This document shows, in pieces, positions 58,001 through 63,004 of a stretch of DNA of 64,000 bases. The stretch is from Siphonodentalium dalli. Taxonomy: Eukaryota > Mollusca > Scaphopoda > Gadilida > Siphonodentaliidae. Location of the stretch: assembly GCA_032622095.1 (NCBI GenBank), contig CP136069.1, positions 16,166,450-16,230,449 on the forward strand. Reading direction: 5' to 3'. Within the stretch, counting starts at the first letter, position 1, and every line of letters begins with the position of its first letter. The translations under genes were made by a program, and so were the position numbers. Below the pieces are notes generated by a model, which was not told the DNA's origin, did no database searches, and was given only the letters and a program-made list of their open reading frames with translations.

Positions 58001-60357
58001 GACAACACATACCGTCAGCAATGACTCTCGATGGTGAAATCATTTGTCTGTGTTTATCGTCGATAGTTGCGTCCCGAATCGAGATGTAAATACTTACAAT
58101 TGAGCGTAGTTCAGACGATGTTTTCAATGGAGTGGTATGGTCGATTTCTTTTAACTTTTCGGAGATGTTAGTAGAATCCTGTACATTACCCAGTTTGGCA
58201 TAACGCCTGAGTACTAACTTATCAGTTTCACGCACCCGAGCAAGTCCATAATATATATTTAATGATCATATTGCAGAATCGCAAGTGTTCCACAACCGAT
58301 ATCGCATGCATTATGCAATTCATTAAAGGTGTATATGTGACTCGCCATATCAAATCCAGTCGTAAGTCGGGATTTTTTTACCCTGTGCCAATGCATTCTC
58401 TTATATATGCGAGTCGACCATAGGTCGCCTCGCATATATAAGAGAATGCATTGGCCTAACAATTTTTTATCATTTTTTTTAAATAAATGTTTCTTACAAT
58501 TTTTAGGACATAAAATAAAAAAACATCCATTACCCTGCAGGGAGCCCCACACATATATAGAAGCATTATAGAAAAGTGTCGTCTGCTCATGTTTGTCTGG
58601 GGCTCTGTATGGGTGAAATTATAAAATTGTTAAAGAATACAAGAAAAAAATATTAAAATTGTTAGGCCAATGCATTCTCTTATATATGCGAGGCGACCTA
58701 TGGTCGACTCGCATATATAAGAGAATGCATTGGCACAGGGTAAAAAAAATCCCGACTTACGACTGGATTTGATATATGGCGGGTCACATATATACTTGGG
58801 GTTCCAACCCCCATACATGTGCTTATATGTACACTAATAACATTGCCGATATCCCAAATGAAGATGTGGATAGGAGTATGAAAGCTATATGCATTTTTTC
58901 TTAATTGTCCTGTATGGAATACACAGAACATAGAATTCTACCGAAAGCTCGATAACCATTACTTTCAAATTAGTGAATTCACGGTGGGGAATCACGTGGT
59001 TCCTATTGATGAGTATCACGCATTCAAAATGGCCGAGGCGATCTAAAACGCGACCAGACTCGAGGAGAAAAGGTTTAACTAAGATATGACATATTACATA
59101 TTATGTTGACAGCTACGAGCAGATGCTATACTATTTTTCAAACAAGCTGATACCTCATTTATGTCCAAATTCATATTTGTTTGCTCTAACATTATGACCA
59201 AAGATGTCAGTCGAAGGATTCTCCAAATTGTATGGACTGGTGTATTCCACGCACCTCTGACTGTCAACTTTCGTCAGAATGTTATAGAAAACCACTAAGT
59301 ATTTCCGAACAAATAAGGTATAAACTTGTTTAAAAAATAAACTAGCATATACTCGTAACAGTCAAACTGCTATGTTTTGTGTCAGTTCCTCGTATATTAT
59401 GTTTTTGTGCGTTCGCGAATTTTGAATGCGTGGTACTCACCAACCTCGAAACCACGTGATTTCCCAATGTGGAATTCAAACTTTTGAAATGGGTAATTCC
59501 AAATGAAACTACATCGAGAAATAAAAAGTTGTTCCACGGTTATATATAAAGGTCCTATCCACTCATTATCAGAGAGATGTTTGGGGGGGGGGGGTAATAT
59601 GACGAAAATAGCAACACCTCCTAACATCGACACGTAATCACGGACCAGTTGTTGGTCAAATGGGCTAGCCTCGTCCCATATAGTACTACTTATGGTACGT
59701 TCATACACAGTATGGTTTGCAGGCATTTTGTCGTAGAAAACGATATGGTGCCAGAATATGAACGGAGACAAGCACATAAAGTGCATCTGTACCACAGCTA
59801 ACGTGCGAAGTAAAATCTCTGTAGTTCCATCTGTAGCGATGCTACCGGAATTTGCCTGTAAATATCTCGCAAGAATAAATTATACAGGTATTTGAAGGCA
59901 AATTCCAGTAGCACCGTTACAAGTGGAACTACATACATTTTACTTCACACGTCGTTAGCTTTGGTAAAGATGCATGTTATGTGCACGTTCCGTTCATCTT
60001 CTGGCACCATGTGTATTTCTATGACGAAATCCCCGCAAAAACATACCGTGAAAACTTGCCAGCGTATGAACGTACCCTTAACTGCCGGAGAGCGCAGTTC
60101 AGATCACTTCAGTTTGACACTTTAGTGTAAACATCAAATGTTATAACCTTCATTTCAGGTGCGTTAAAGAAGACTTTTGTAAGAAGGATTGGTGGGAGCA
60201 GACGTCACAGAAGATAGATTGCCACACCCTCGATGATGGGGCGGAGGGGCCGGCGGGACAACCAATCAGATGCTCGTTCTGCTGCACCAAATCCAAATGC
60301 AATGACCGTATCGTCCCGCATTACGAGTCATTGTACTATCCTGCCGGATACGTCTAA
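33994..60357 (+). CDS. Secreted protein with two LU (Ly6/uPAR) domains and long repeat linker; seven exons
   Basis: Joined exons 33994-34036, 40824-40939, 50103-50217, 52743-53972, 56728-57075, 57761-57893 and 60159-60357 give 2184 nt, 727 residues plus stop. Every junction is GT/AG, and phases match in order (1, 0, 1, 1, 1, 2). The order is signal peptide (about 19 residues), LU domain 1, a Ser/Lys/Pro/His/Asp repeat linker of about 410 residues, a Thr/Pro/Lys linker of about 115, and LU domain 2. LU domains are small disulfide-rich three-finger folds found in secreted and membrane-tethered signalling or matrix proteins. There is no hydrophobic C-terminal tail, so a GPI anchor is unlikely and secretion is expected. 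The acid/His/Lys-rich linker suggests a matrix, mucus or adhesive role, which is inference. LU domain 1 is shorter than usual and may lack an exon. Introns are crowded with MITEs and satellites. AATAAA occurs at 60803. Confidence 0.75.
34089..34599. mobile_element. Nested fold-back MITE with 9-bp target duplication
   Basis: TAGATCATGCCATGAATC... at the left and ...GGCATGATCTA at the right, with inverted arms of about 125 bp. GCACATCCT directly flanks both sides (34080-34088 and 34600-34608), a 9-bp target duplication that splits the end of the host element. A 9-bp duplication suits Mutator-like elements. Half copies occur at 47610-47750 and 49500-49545. Confidence 0.85.
34958..35174. mobile_element. 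Palindromic MITE (~217 bp), copy 1
   Basis: Arms of ~100 bp from GTACAATAATGCCCTAATTA to TAATTAGGGCATTGCTGTA, including GCAGAATTATGGGTAACTTT and its complement. The loop is at about 35060-35085. Confidence 0.9.
35543..35744. mobile_element. Palindromic MITE (~202 bp), copy 2
   Basis: Same family as 34958, from ATACAGTAATGCCCTAAGTA to TTACTTAGGGCATTACTGTAT, with a shorter loop. The outer stem differs from copy 1 but stays paired within each copy. Confidence 0.9.
35966..36056 (+). repeat. 49-bp satellite, short array 1 with left flank
   Basis: CGCCCACTTAATTTTCGAA leads into about 1.5 units of (CCCCCAGATTACATTATATA...CCATATTATATACCATCGAA). The same leader precedes the large array at 41497. Confidence 0.85.
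36057..37960 (+). repeat. Diverged tandem array, ~145-bp unit, about ten copies
   Basis: Units carry GTGTGGTTTAAA, a GTCAAAAGTGG-type block, AGGGG(A/C)ACCAAA, TTTAGCGCCGATTTCCACCA and CATGATATGAGGAATCTAAT, spaced by 136-161 bp. A longer leader (TGCGAAT(G/A)TCTGTCTGTGTTCTATA...GGTCTAA(T/C)AGGGGTAAC) occurs at 36057 and again at 37317, so there is also a ~1.26-kb higher-order period. Reading frames here are repeat shadows. Confidence 0.85.
37961..39022. other. No gene seen (intron 1)
   Basis: Holds a short (ATTG)n run near 38648-38672. A minus-strand open stretch at 38330-38593 contains a Cys-rich string (EILCTGQIYPCQMSLLEDPE) that I do not recognise and cannot support as an exon. Confidence 0.4.
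39023..39297 (+). repeat. 49-bp satellite, array 2 (about 5.6 copies)
   Basis: Very uniform units AAAATATATGCCATATTATA-TACCATCGAACCCCCAGATTACATTATAT. It is followed by TACCATTTGAAAGAGGAAGC, the same 3' flank as array 3. About 280 bp further on CGAAAATTAAGTGGG (39578-39592) is the inverse of the leader seen at 35966 and 41477, so leader, satellite and inverse leader may be one element. Confidence 0.95.
39623..40055 (+). mobile_element. TTAA-flanked MITE, family C
   Basis: TTAACCCTTTCAGTGCCAGG at 39623 and CTTGGCACTGAAAGGATTAA ending 40055. One 69-bp hairpin (39936-40004) lies near the right end. A left-truncated copy is at 45528-45830. Confidence 0.85.
40601..41358 (+). repeat. Two direct copies of a ~145-bp repeat flanking exon 2
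   Basis: CCCCCGCAAATCTCTGTTTTAG through AATGGTCGGAAAAAACTGCC and GGGTCGAAAG to AATCAGCATA at 40601-40740 and 41217-41355, about 95 percent alike by eye. They bracket exon 2 of the LU gene. Confidence 0.9.
40824..40939 (+). CDS. LU gene exon 2: first half of LU domain 1
   Basis: Acceptor TTTTTTTCAACAG and donor GTAAGT. The exon encodes the end of the signal peptide and then SCWTCINAMQESECYGP and LVPCDSGW. The Cys-x2-Cys start followed by two further spaced cysteines is the opening of an LU domain. It ends in phase 0. It lies between two direct copies of a ~145-bp repeat (40601-40750 and 41217-41358) that begins CCCCGCAAATCTCTGTTTTAG. Confidence 0.85.
41497..42642 (+). repeat. 49-bp satellite, array 3 (about 23 copies)
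   Basis: Units CCAGATCACATTATATAAAA + TGTATGCCATGTTATATACCATCAAACCC of 48-49 bp. It starts after CTACTTAATTTTCGAA (41480) and is followed by TACCATTTGAAAGAGGAAGC. Variants: CATGAAC for CATCAAAC, GATTAC for GATCAC, and an extra C. Open frames here simply translate the unit. Confidence 0.97.
42733..42832. other. Assembly gap, 100 N
   Basis: Exactly 100 N, a conventional placeholder for a gap of unknown size. It falls between the 3' flank of satellite array 3 and the first visible base of an inverted-repeat element, and inside intron 2 of the LU gene. Confidence 0.99.
42834..45363. mobile_element. 2.5-kb DNA element with CACTA ends and ~290-bp inverted repeats
   Basis: CACTAATGTTCGGACACCGA at 42834 and TCGGTGTCCGAACATTAGTG ending 45363. 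The inverted repeats run to about 43123 and from about 45073 and are nearly identical, so the insertion is young. CACTA ends are typical of CACTA/EnSpm or Chapaev-type elements. The interior (43124-45072) has no recognisable transposase, so it is probably non-autonomous; 43950-44110 resembles part of MITE family E. The left flank is lost in the gap, so a target duplication cannot be read. Confidence 0.75.
45528..45830 (+). mobile_element. TTAA MITE, family C, left-truncated copy
   Basis: Shares GGGGCATGTTATAACTCAAA onwards with 39750-40055, includes a 69-bp hairpin at 45711-45779 and ends GGCACTGAAAGGGTTAA. The left end is missing. Confidence 0.85.
45827..46190 (+). mobile_element. MITE, family E, complete copy
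   Basis: TTAAAGATGCATAATCCAAA at the left and CGGGTTGTGCATCTTTAA at the right, about 360 bp. It starts in the same TTAA that ends the family C MITE before it. Confidence 0.75.
46191..46788. other. No gene seen (intron 2)
   Basis: One open stretch at 46502-46744 has no recognisable motif. I looked here for the missing LU exon (Cys then Gly-Cys between AG and GT) and did not find it. Confidence 0.4.
46835..47395. repeat. Inverted pair of arrays of a ~20-bp unit
   Basis: Left array (46835-46960) of AAAATAAACTA(G/A)(T/C)A(T/C)TC(A/G)TT. Right array (47240-47395) is the reverse complement, TTTTAATGAATATTAGTTTA. Between them, ATCATGGCTGCGAGGTGCC (about 46960) pairs with GGCATCTCGCAGCCATGAT (about 47225), so the whole is a fold-back structure. 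A MITE end (GGCTGCGGACACATGCACCA, 46791) precedes it. Confidence 0.85.
47396..49495 (+). repeat. Direct ~220-bp duplication and related tandem units
   Basis: CCATTGTGGCCGAGCGGTCC... to ...CTAATATTCATTAACATAAA occurs at about 47399-47605 and 49258-49465, nearly identical. Between 48880 and 49430 diverged units of 120-180 bp share ATTTCAAA(C/T)TGTTCTCCCATTG, GGTGGCC and AAAACTGCTAATC. Related sequence in reverse lies at 54650-55000. Confidence 0.8.
47901..48603. mobile_element. MITE with GGCTGCGGACACAC ends, copy 1
   Basis: GGCTGCGGACACACATATCA at the left and TGGTACGTGTGTCCGCAGCC at the right. The arms run about 130 bp (TGGCATAGTAGGTGTGACAA, TTATTATGGTGGAGTTT). Flanking ATT on both sides may be a target duplication. 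Confidence 0.85.
49847..50065 (+). mobile_element. TTAA MITE, family B, right-truncated
   Basis: TTAAACCTTCCATGACTGGA at the left; the right end stops at GCTGCACCAAGGGG, about 40 bp upstream of LU exon 3. Its degenerate hairpins are at about 49895-49955 and 49976-50040. Confidence 0.75.
50103..50217 (+). CDS. LU gene exon 3: second half of LU domain 1
   Basis: Acceptor CTTGATTCCAG, phase 0. It encodes FCSQKVSNNEREC, then SCVTCCQTSGCNGNPP, and ends one base into a Gly codon at a GTAAGT donor. The Cys-Cys-x4-Cys-Asn ending is the signature close of an LU domain. The last ~43 bp of the exon plus its donor are repeated five more times downstream (50231-50510). Reading through the first donor meets TAA three codons on (GTAAGTAA in frame GGT AAG TAA), so only the first donor gives the long protein. 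Confidence 0.85.
50175..50510 (+). repeat. Six 56-bp tandem copies of exon 3 end plus splice donor
   Basis: Units start at 50175, 50231, 50287, 50343, 50399 and 50455. Each holds GTCACGTGTTGTCAAACC, TGGCTGCAACGGAAACCCG and CAGGTAAGTAAT. Variants (CCTCT/CCACT/CCAAT and CGCC/CGTC) run in the order 1-2-1-2-3-3, so the array grew partly as 112-bp dimers and is not a simple copy error of identical sequence. Confidence 0.95.
50511..51225. other. No gene seen (intron 3)
   Basis: Short minus-strand open frames only, without recognisable motifs or splice support. Confidence 0.4.
51226..52057. mobile_element. ~830-bp element with ~145-bp GC-rich inverted repeats
   Basis: CCACATGGGCCTGTAACGCG at the left; CGCGTTACAGGCCCCTGTGG at the right. 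The arms share CGCTGTCCGCCCCCC, ACGCGCCTTCTTCGCGTTAA and TTCAACGTTTCACCATCGCT and are nearly identical. A smaller palindrome (51795-51897, TTTAATATTCATTGTGACCT) is nested near the right arm. Confidence 0.85.
52058..52742. other. No gene seen before exon 4
   Basis: AT-rich intron sequence, with CACTCCACCTGTCACTCCAC-type short repeats near 52158-52195. It ends in the exon 4 acceptor. Confidence 0.4.
52743..53972 (+). CDS. LU gene exon 4: Ser/Lys/Pro/His/Asp repeat linker
   Basis: Acceptor CTTTTACCCAACAG, entered in phase 1. Head IDLSPDHIVEVRADDD, then short SKP/NSKP units, about five copies of a 20-residue unit (DTDHSHSKPDPSHSKPHSKP), a Thr/His/Pro block (RPTHRPSHTQKPTHRP), about ten copies of an 11-residue unit (DHGHSKPNSKP), a Ser/Lys/Gly stretch, and a Cys/His cluster (CHCHGGKHCCGNHG) before a final SSEEC. 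Low-complexity, highly charged and histidine-rich, so likely disordered, possibly metal-binding. The donor is GTAAGT at 53973 (GTACAA at 53967 is in the same phase). Without splicing the frame stops at TAA 53993, which is part of the next MITE's TTAA. Frames in the other phases and on the minus strand over this exon are repeat shadows. Confidence 0.85.
53992..54377 (-). mobile_element. TTAA-flanked MITE, family A, reverse copy
   Basis: TTAA at 53992 and 54374, TTAACCCTTTACCCAACA at both ends, hairpins at 54145-54213 and 54279-54347. It starts 20 bp after the exon 4 splice donor. Confidence 0.9.
54374..54640 (+). mobile_element. TTAA MITE, family B, sharing a TTAA with the family A copy
   Basis: TTAACCCTTCGTGGCTCGAG at the left, CAGCTCCAGTCATGAAAGTTTA at the right. 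It begins in the very TTAA that ends the preceding element. Confidence 0.75.
54641..55390. other. Repeat-derived sequence, no gene
   Basis: About 54650-55000 is a reverse relative of the 48.9-49.4 kb units (GGCTGGAAAAATTCCAACTG, GAAAATTGCAAAATCCCAGC). The minus-strand open frame across it (54627-55145) is taken to be a repeat translation. Confidence 0.5.
55391..56067. mobile_element. MITE with GGCTGCGGACACAC ends, copy 2
   Basis: GGCTGCGGACACACGTACCA at the left, TGGTACGTGTGTCCACAGCC at the right. The arms are about 130 bp and nearly perfect; the interior has diverged from copy 1. Confidence 0.9.
56068..56727. other. No gene seen (intron 4)
   Basis: Contains a segment (about 56365-56580) similar to 58020-58255 (AATGACTCTCG(G/A)TGG, GAGCGTAGTTCAGACGAT), a diverged direct duplication on either side of exons 5 and 6. 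Confidence 0.5.
56728..57075 (+). CDS. LU gene exon 5: Thr/Pro/Lys mucin-like linker
   Basis: Acceptor TTTTAATATTCAACAG, donor GTGAGT, phase 1 on both sides, so it could be skipped without a frame change. It encodes NAQPVVHINIETDKPTIKPK and then PKPTTTPKPTTTTPKP-type repeats to TTAA. Dense Thr/Pro suggests O-glycosylation in a secreted protein. The long valine/glycine frame on the minus strand is a shadow of the repeat. Confidence 0.8.
57498..57716. repeat. Nested palindrome: two hairpins inside one larger hairpin
   Basis: GTGTCTGTCATTTGCAGAAT at the left pairs with TATGCAAATGACAGACAC at the right. Each half is itself a hairpin built on CCCCAGAG(A)GGGTGAATTTAGTGA and its complement. It ends about 45 bp upstream of exon 6. 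Confidence 0.9.
57761..57893 (+). CDS. LU gene exon 6: first half of LU domain 2
   Basis: Acceptor TATCCCCATTGCAG, entered in phase 1, leaves in phase 2 at GTGAGT. It encodes SKQCYFCLDTDC, QTCGQDMQFC and QDNRGHRQQTR. The spacing Cys-x2-Cys-x4-Cys-x7-Cys-x6-Cys closely follows the first five cysteines of vertebrate LU proteins such as CD59 (family knowledge). Confidence 0.85.
58332..58792. mobile_element. Palindromic MITE, family D, copy 1
   Basis: TATATGTGACTCGCCATATC at the left; GATATATGGCGGGTCACATATA at the right. The inner block CAAATCCAGTCGTAAGTCGG is inverted at both ends. It carries 69-bp hairpins at 58387-58455 and 58666-58734. Confidence 0.9.
58910..60120. other. Coding-like fragments in inverted duplication (intron 6)
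   Basis: I do not recognise the protein. On the minus strand 59795-59397 encodes SPFIFWHHIVFYDKMPAN and later FEFHIGKSRGFEVGEYHAFK. On the plus strand the related strings VPFIFWHHVYFYDEIPAK (about 59965-60040) and HYFQISEFTVGNHVVPIDEYHAFK (in pieces, about 58960-59046) occur. The two strands share amino-acid similarity, and the DNA between about 59690 and 60060 is an inverted repeat centred near 59875. Frames are broken on the plus copy by a one-base loss. It looks like an exon or gene piece that was copied in inverted orientation. Confidence 0.45.
60159..60357 (+). CDS. LU gene exon 7: second half of LU domain 2 and stop
   Basis: Acceptor AACCTTCATTTCAG, phase 2. It encodes GCVKEDFCKKDWW, QKIDC, RCSFCCTKSKCND and a short tail YESLYYPAGYV ending at TAA (60355-60357). 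The Gly-Cys-x5-Cys and Cys-Cys-x4-Cys-Asn pattern completes the LU fold; one extra Cys pair (IDC, RC) lies between them. The last ~55 bp of coding sequence is duplicated directly after the stop (60366-60419). No hydrophobic GPI-type tail follows the domain. Confidence 0.88.
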
Positions 60358-60419
60358 ATATTCATCGTCCCGCATTACGAGTCATTGTACTATCCTGCCG
60401 GATACGTCTAAATATTCAT
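60311..60419 (+). repeat. Tandem duplication (~55 bp) of the LU gene's 3' coding end
   Basis: TCGTCCCGCATTACGAGTCA...CGTCTAAATATTCA occurs at about 60311-60364 and again, essentially identical, at 60366-60419. The stop falls in the first copy, so the second is 3' UTR. Confidence 0.95.
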
Positions 60420-60467
60420 GATCTGATATAAAAATTATGAAGCCGACGATCATTGAATAATGGGCGT

Positions 60468-60730
60468 TTAACACTTCCATGGCAGGGGCTTCCTTATATT
60501 TTAGAAAACTCTGTCCCAATGCATTCTCTTATATATGCGAGTCTCCCATAGGGAACCTTGCATATATATAAGAGAAAACATTGGCCTAACAATATTTACC
60601 TTGATCTTGTAGGCCAGAGCATTCTCTTATATGTGCGAGGCTCCCTGTGGGGGACTCGCATATATAACAGAATGCATTGACACATGAGCTTTAATGCTGC
60701 ACCAGCGCAGCGCCCGTCGTGAAAGGTTTA
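60468..60730 (+). mobile_element. TTAA MITE, family B, copy after the LU gene
   Basis: TTAACACTTCCATGGCAGGG at the left; CAGCGCCCGTCGTGAAAGG at the right. Two degenerate hairpins inside. It lies about 110 bp after the stop codon, in the likely 3' UTR or just beyond. Confidence 0.8.
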
Positions 60731-60802
60731 TAGGTTATTTATCTCTTTCATGAACTTCCTATACAGATTCGGCCGTATAAACTATTATTTTGAGTCCGAA
60801 AA

Positions 60803-60808
60803 ATAAAA
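60803..60808 (+). promoter_or_regulatory. Candidate poly(A) signal for LU gene
   Basis: AATAAA 445 bp after the stop. If used, the family B MITE is part of the 3' UTR. No canonical signal was seen nearer the stop. Confidence 0.25.
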
Positions 60809-60829
60809 CAGCCAGAAGGTGCTTCTCTG

Positions 60830-60985
60830 TCACCTGTCATTACGACACTGATTTTGAATAATTTGTTTGAAATATGATTTTTGATTATCCCTCTTTTATC
60901 AAATTCACAAAACGGTAATGGTCATATACCACTATAATAGTGGAACACCACTATGATAGTGGAATTCAGGATGTGCCTGACGTGG
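60830..60985 (-). repeat. Partial copy of the 34066 element end
   Basis: Reverse complement of about 34610-34720: ATCAAATTCACAAAACGGTAATGG, CCACTATAATAGTGG and CAGGATGTGCCTGACGTGGT. Confidence 0.8.
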
Positions 60986-61077
60986 TCACTAGGAATTATT
61001 TTGTTTCCAATTATTTTTATGAACGTGGACTAGTCCCTGAATATAAATAGATCGCCTTTAAGAGCCCTAATATTATA

Positions 61078-61537
61078 CCCGCCATATCAAATCCAGCCGT
61101 AAGTCGGGATTTGTTTTACCCTGTGCCAATGCATTCTCTTATATATGCGAGTCGACCATAGGTCGCCTCGCATATATAAGAGAATGCATTGGCCTAACAA
61201 TTTTTTATCATTTTTTTTTATATAAATGTTTCTTACAATTTTTAGGACATAAAATAAAAAAACATCCATTACCCTGTAGGAAGCCCCACACATATATAGA
61301 AGCATATAGAAGAGTGTCGTCTGCTCATGTTTGTCTGGGGCTCTGTATGGGTGAAATTTTAAAATTGTTAAAGAATACAAGAAAAAATTATTAAAATTGT
61401 AAAACATTGTTAGGCCAATGCATTCTCTTATATATGCGAGGCGACCTCTGGTCGACTCGCATATATAAGAGAATGCATTGGCACAGGGTAATAAATCCCG
61501 ACTTACGACTGGATTTGATATGGCGGGTCACATATTA
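61078..61537. mobile_element. Palindromic MITE, family D, copy 2
   Basis: CCCGCCATATCAAATCCAGC at the left; CTGGATTTGATATGGCGGGT at the right. Hairpins at 61125-61193 and 61414-61482. The interior matches copy 1 closely, including the GAAGCATATAGAA segment with a small deletion. Confidence 0.9.
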
Positions 61538-62006
61538 TACCTGGCATATAATAGTAGTCCAGTGCATTTATGGTTTCGACACCTCAAACTAATTACAACA
61601 CAAAGTTTCTCAGTGGGAATAAGTACTTTAACCCATCACAAACAACATACCAAAAATCAAAAAGAATCAAGAAAGGCGAAATTGATGAATTTTGTGAAAT
61701 AAATTTGTCAAAATTTTGTTAAATACTCAATTTATGGCTTTTCAAGAATGTTTATAAACAAAATTATTTCTCAAGGCCTTCCATTTATATATCCATTTTG
61801 TAGAGTATAATTGGTTAATAGACATAATACTGCTAAGAAACATTGTGCTGCAATTAGTTTTAGGTTTGGCACTTTTTTCTCATAAATGCACTGTACTATA
61901 TAGCCACGTTTAGCCAAACCTGCGTTTAACTTGTAACGTTTGTTGTCATTGCCTAGGAAAGTAACCTTACCATTTCGCCTACATGCATGTACATGGTGTT
62001 TCCAAA
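61538..62006. other. No gene seen
   Basis: AT-rich sequence with no supported coding exon or repeat copy. Confidence 0.4.
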
Positions 62007-62262
62007 TTAACCCTTTACCCAACAGAACTGCCCTGTGCCAATGCATTCTCTTATATATGCGAGTCGATCATAGGTCGCCTCGCATATATAAGAGAATGCA
62101 TTGGCTTAACACATTAAAAATTATAAAATTGTTAAAGAATGTAAGAAAAAATGGTAAAAAGTGTTAAAAAAAAGTTTTTTTTAGGCCAATGCATTCTCTT
62201 ATATATGCGAGGCGACCTATGGTCGACTCGCATATATAAGAGAATGCATTGGCACAGGGCAT
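62007..62262 (+). mobile_element. TTAA MITE, family A, right-truncated
   Basis: TTAACCCTTTACCCAACAGA at 62007. Hairpins at 62037-62105 and 62185-62253; the right third of the element seen at 5700-5851 is missing. Confidence 0.85.
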
Positions 62263-63004
62263 AACTGTGTTGAGCGTGTACGTATTACGTAGCATACATA
62301 ACTTGTAGCAAAGAGGGATGATCCAACATTCTAATAACCGAACGAGCCGTCCCGGTAGTTGGAGAATGGGATTTGTCTGCGCGGAATGACTTATTTTGAT
62401 TGAAGCATATTAGGCCTATCTGTGGTCGCATTGTGAACAGCTTGTGCATGGATTTTACCCTCACCACCCGACTATTATTTACCCGTTTCACATGAAGCTG
62501 ATCGATATCGATCAATGTATATATTGGCACCGTAATATCACGCGACTTTTCCCGCCCAGGCAGTGCATCTCCATATATAGCATTATAGATTGTCTCTTGT
62601 ATCACCGGTGTCCAGATTTTGCTAATAAATGTTATGCAATACACACATGTGTATTTCATTACAAATTTGAAATGTGATATTATAATAAAAGGTATTGATA
62701 TGTGACAGTCCTTGGTTTTACTATACATGTTCCTCCATTTGCCATATCCAAGTAAATTCGTGATATAAGTTGGAACCCATTTTGTATTTCGAATCTGAAC
62801 TTGTGTCTTAGCAGGTTGCCCCAAATTGAATTCATATTGGGGAAACTGTTGGTCGTAAATAAATCAATATCAAATTAAAATTATCTTCCCGAGTGTGGAT
62901 CGAGACGTATAGCTCAGCCTGAATCAGTGAAACAAAGAAAACTTGGCGCAGTAAAGTAAATAGTAACATATGTATCATTATACTTAAATGGACATCAAGG
63001 TGGG
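62263..63004. other. Unrecognised minus-strand open frame only
   Basis: A 179-codon minus-strand open frame (62824-62285) begins MGQPAKTQVQIRNTKWVPTY. I see no known motif, signal, or splice support, and its length is only moderately above chance for the region. Confidence 0.25.

Noticed and set aside
57761-60357. Three-finger fold taken as a venom toxin
   Set aside because: LU domains are general extracellular modules; the long linker and double-domain layout do not resemble short secreted three-finger toxins.
60355-60808. GPI-anchor signal after LU domain 2
   Set aside because: The tail after the last cysteine is short and polar (about 20 residues) and the stop at 60355 leaves no hydrophobic segment.
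62285-62824. Minus-strand 179-codon open frame as a gene
   Set aside because: No recognisable motif, no signal or domain pattern and no splice support. Left as unrecognised.
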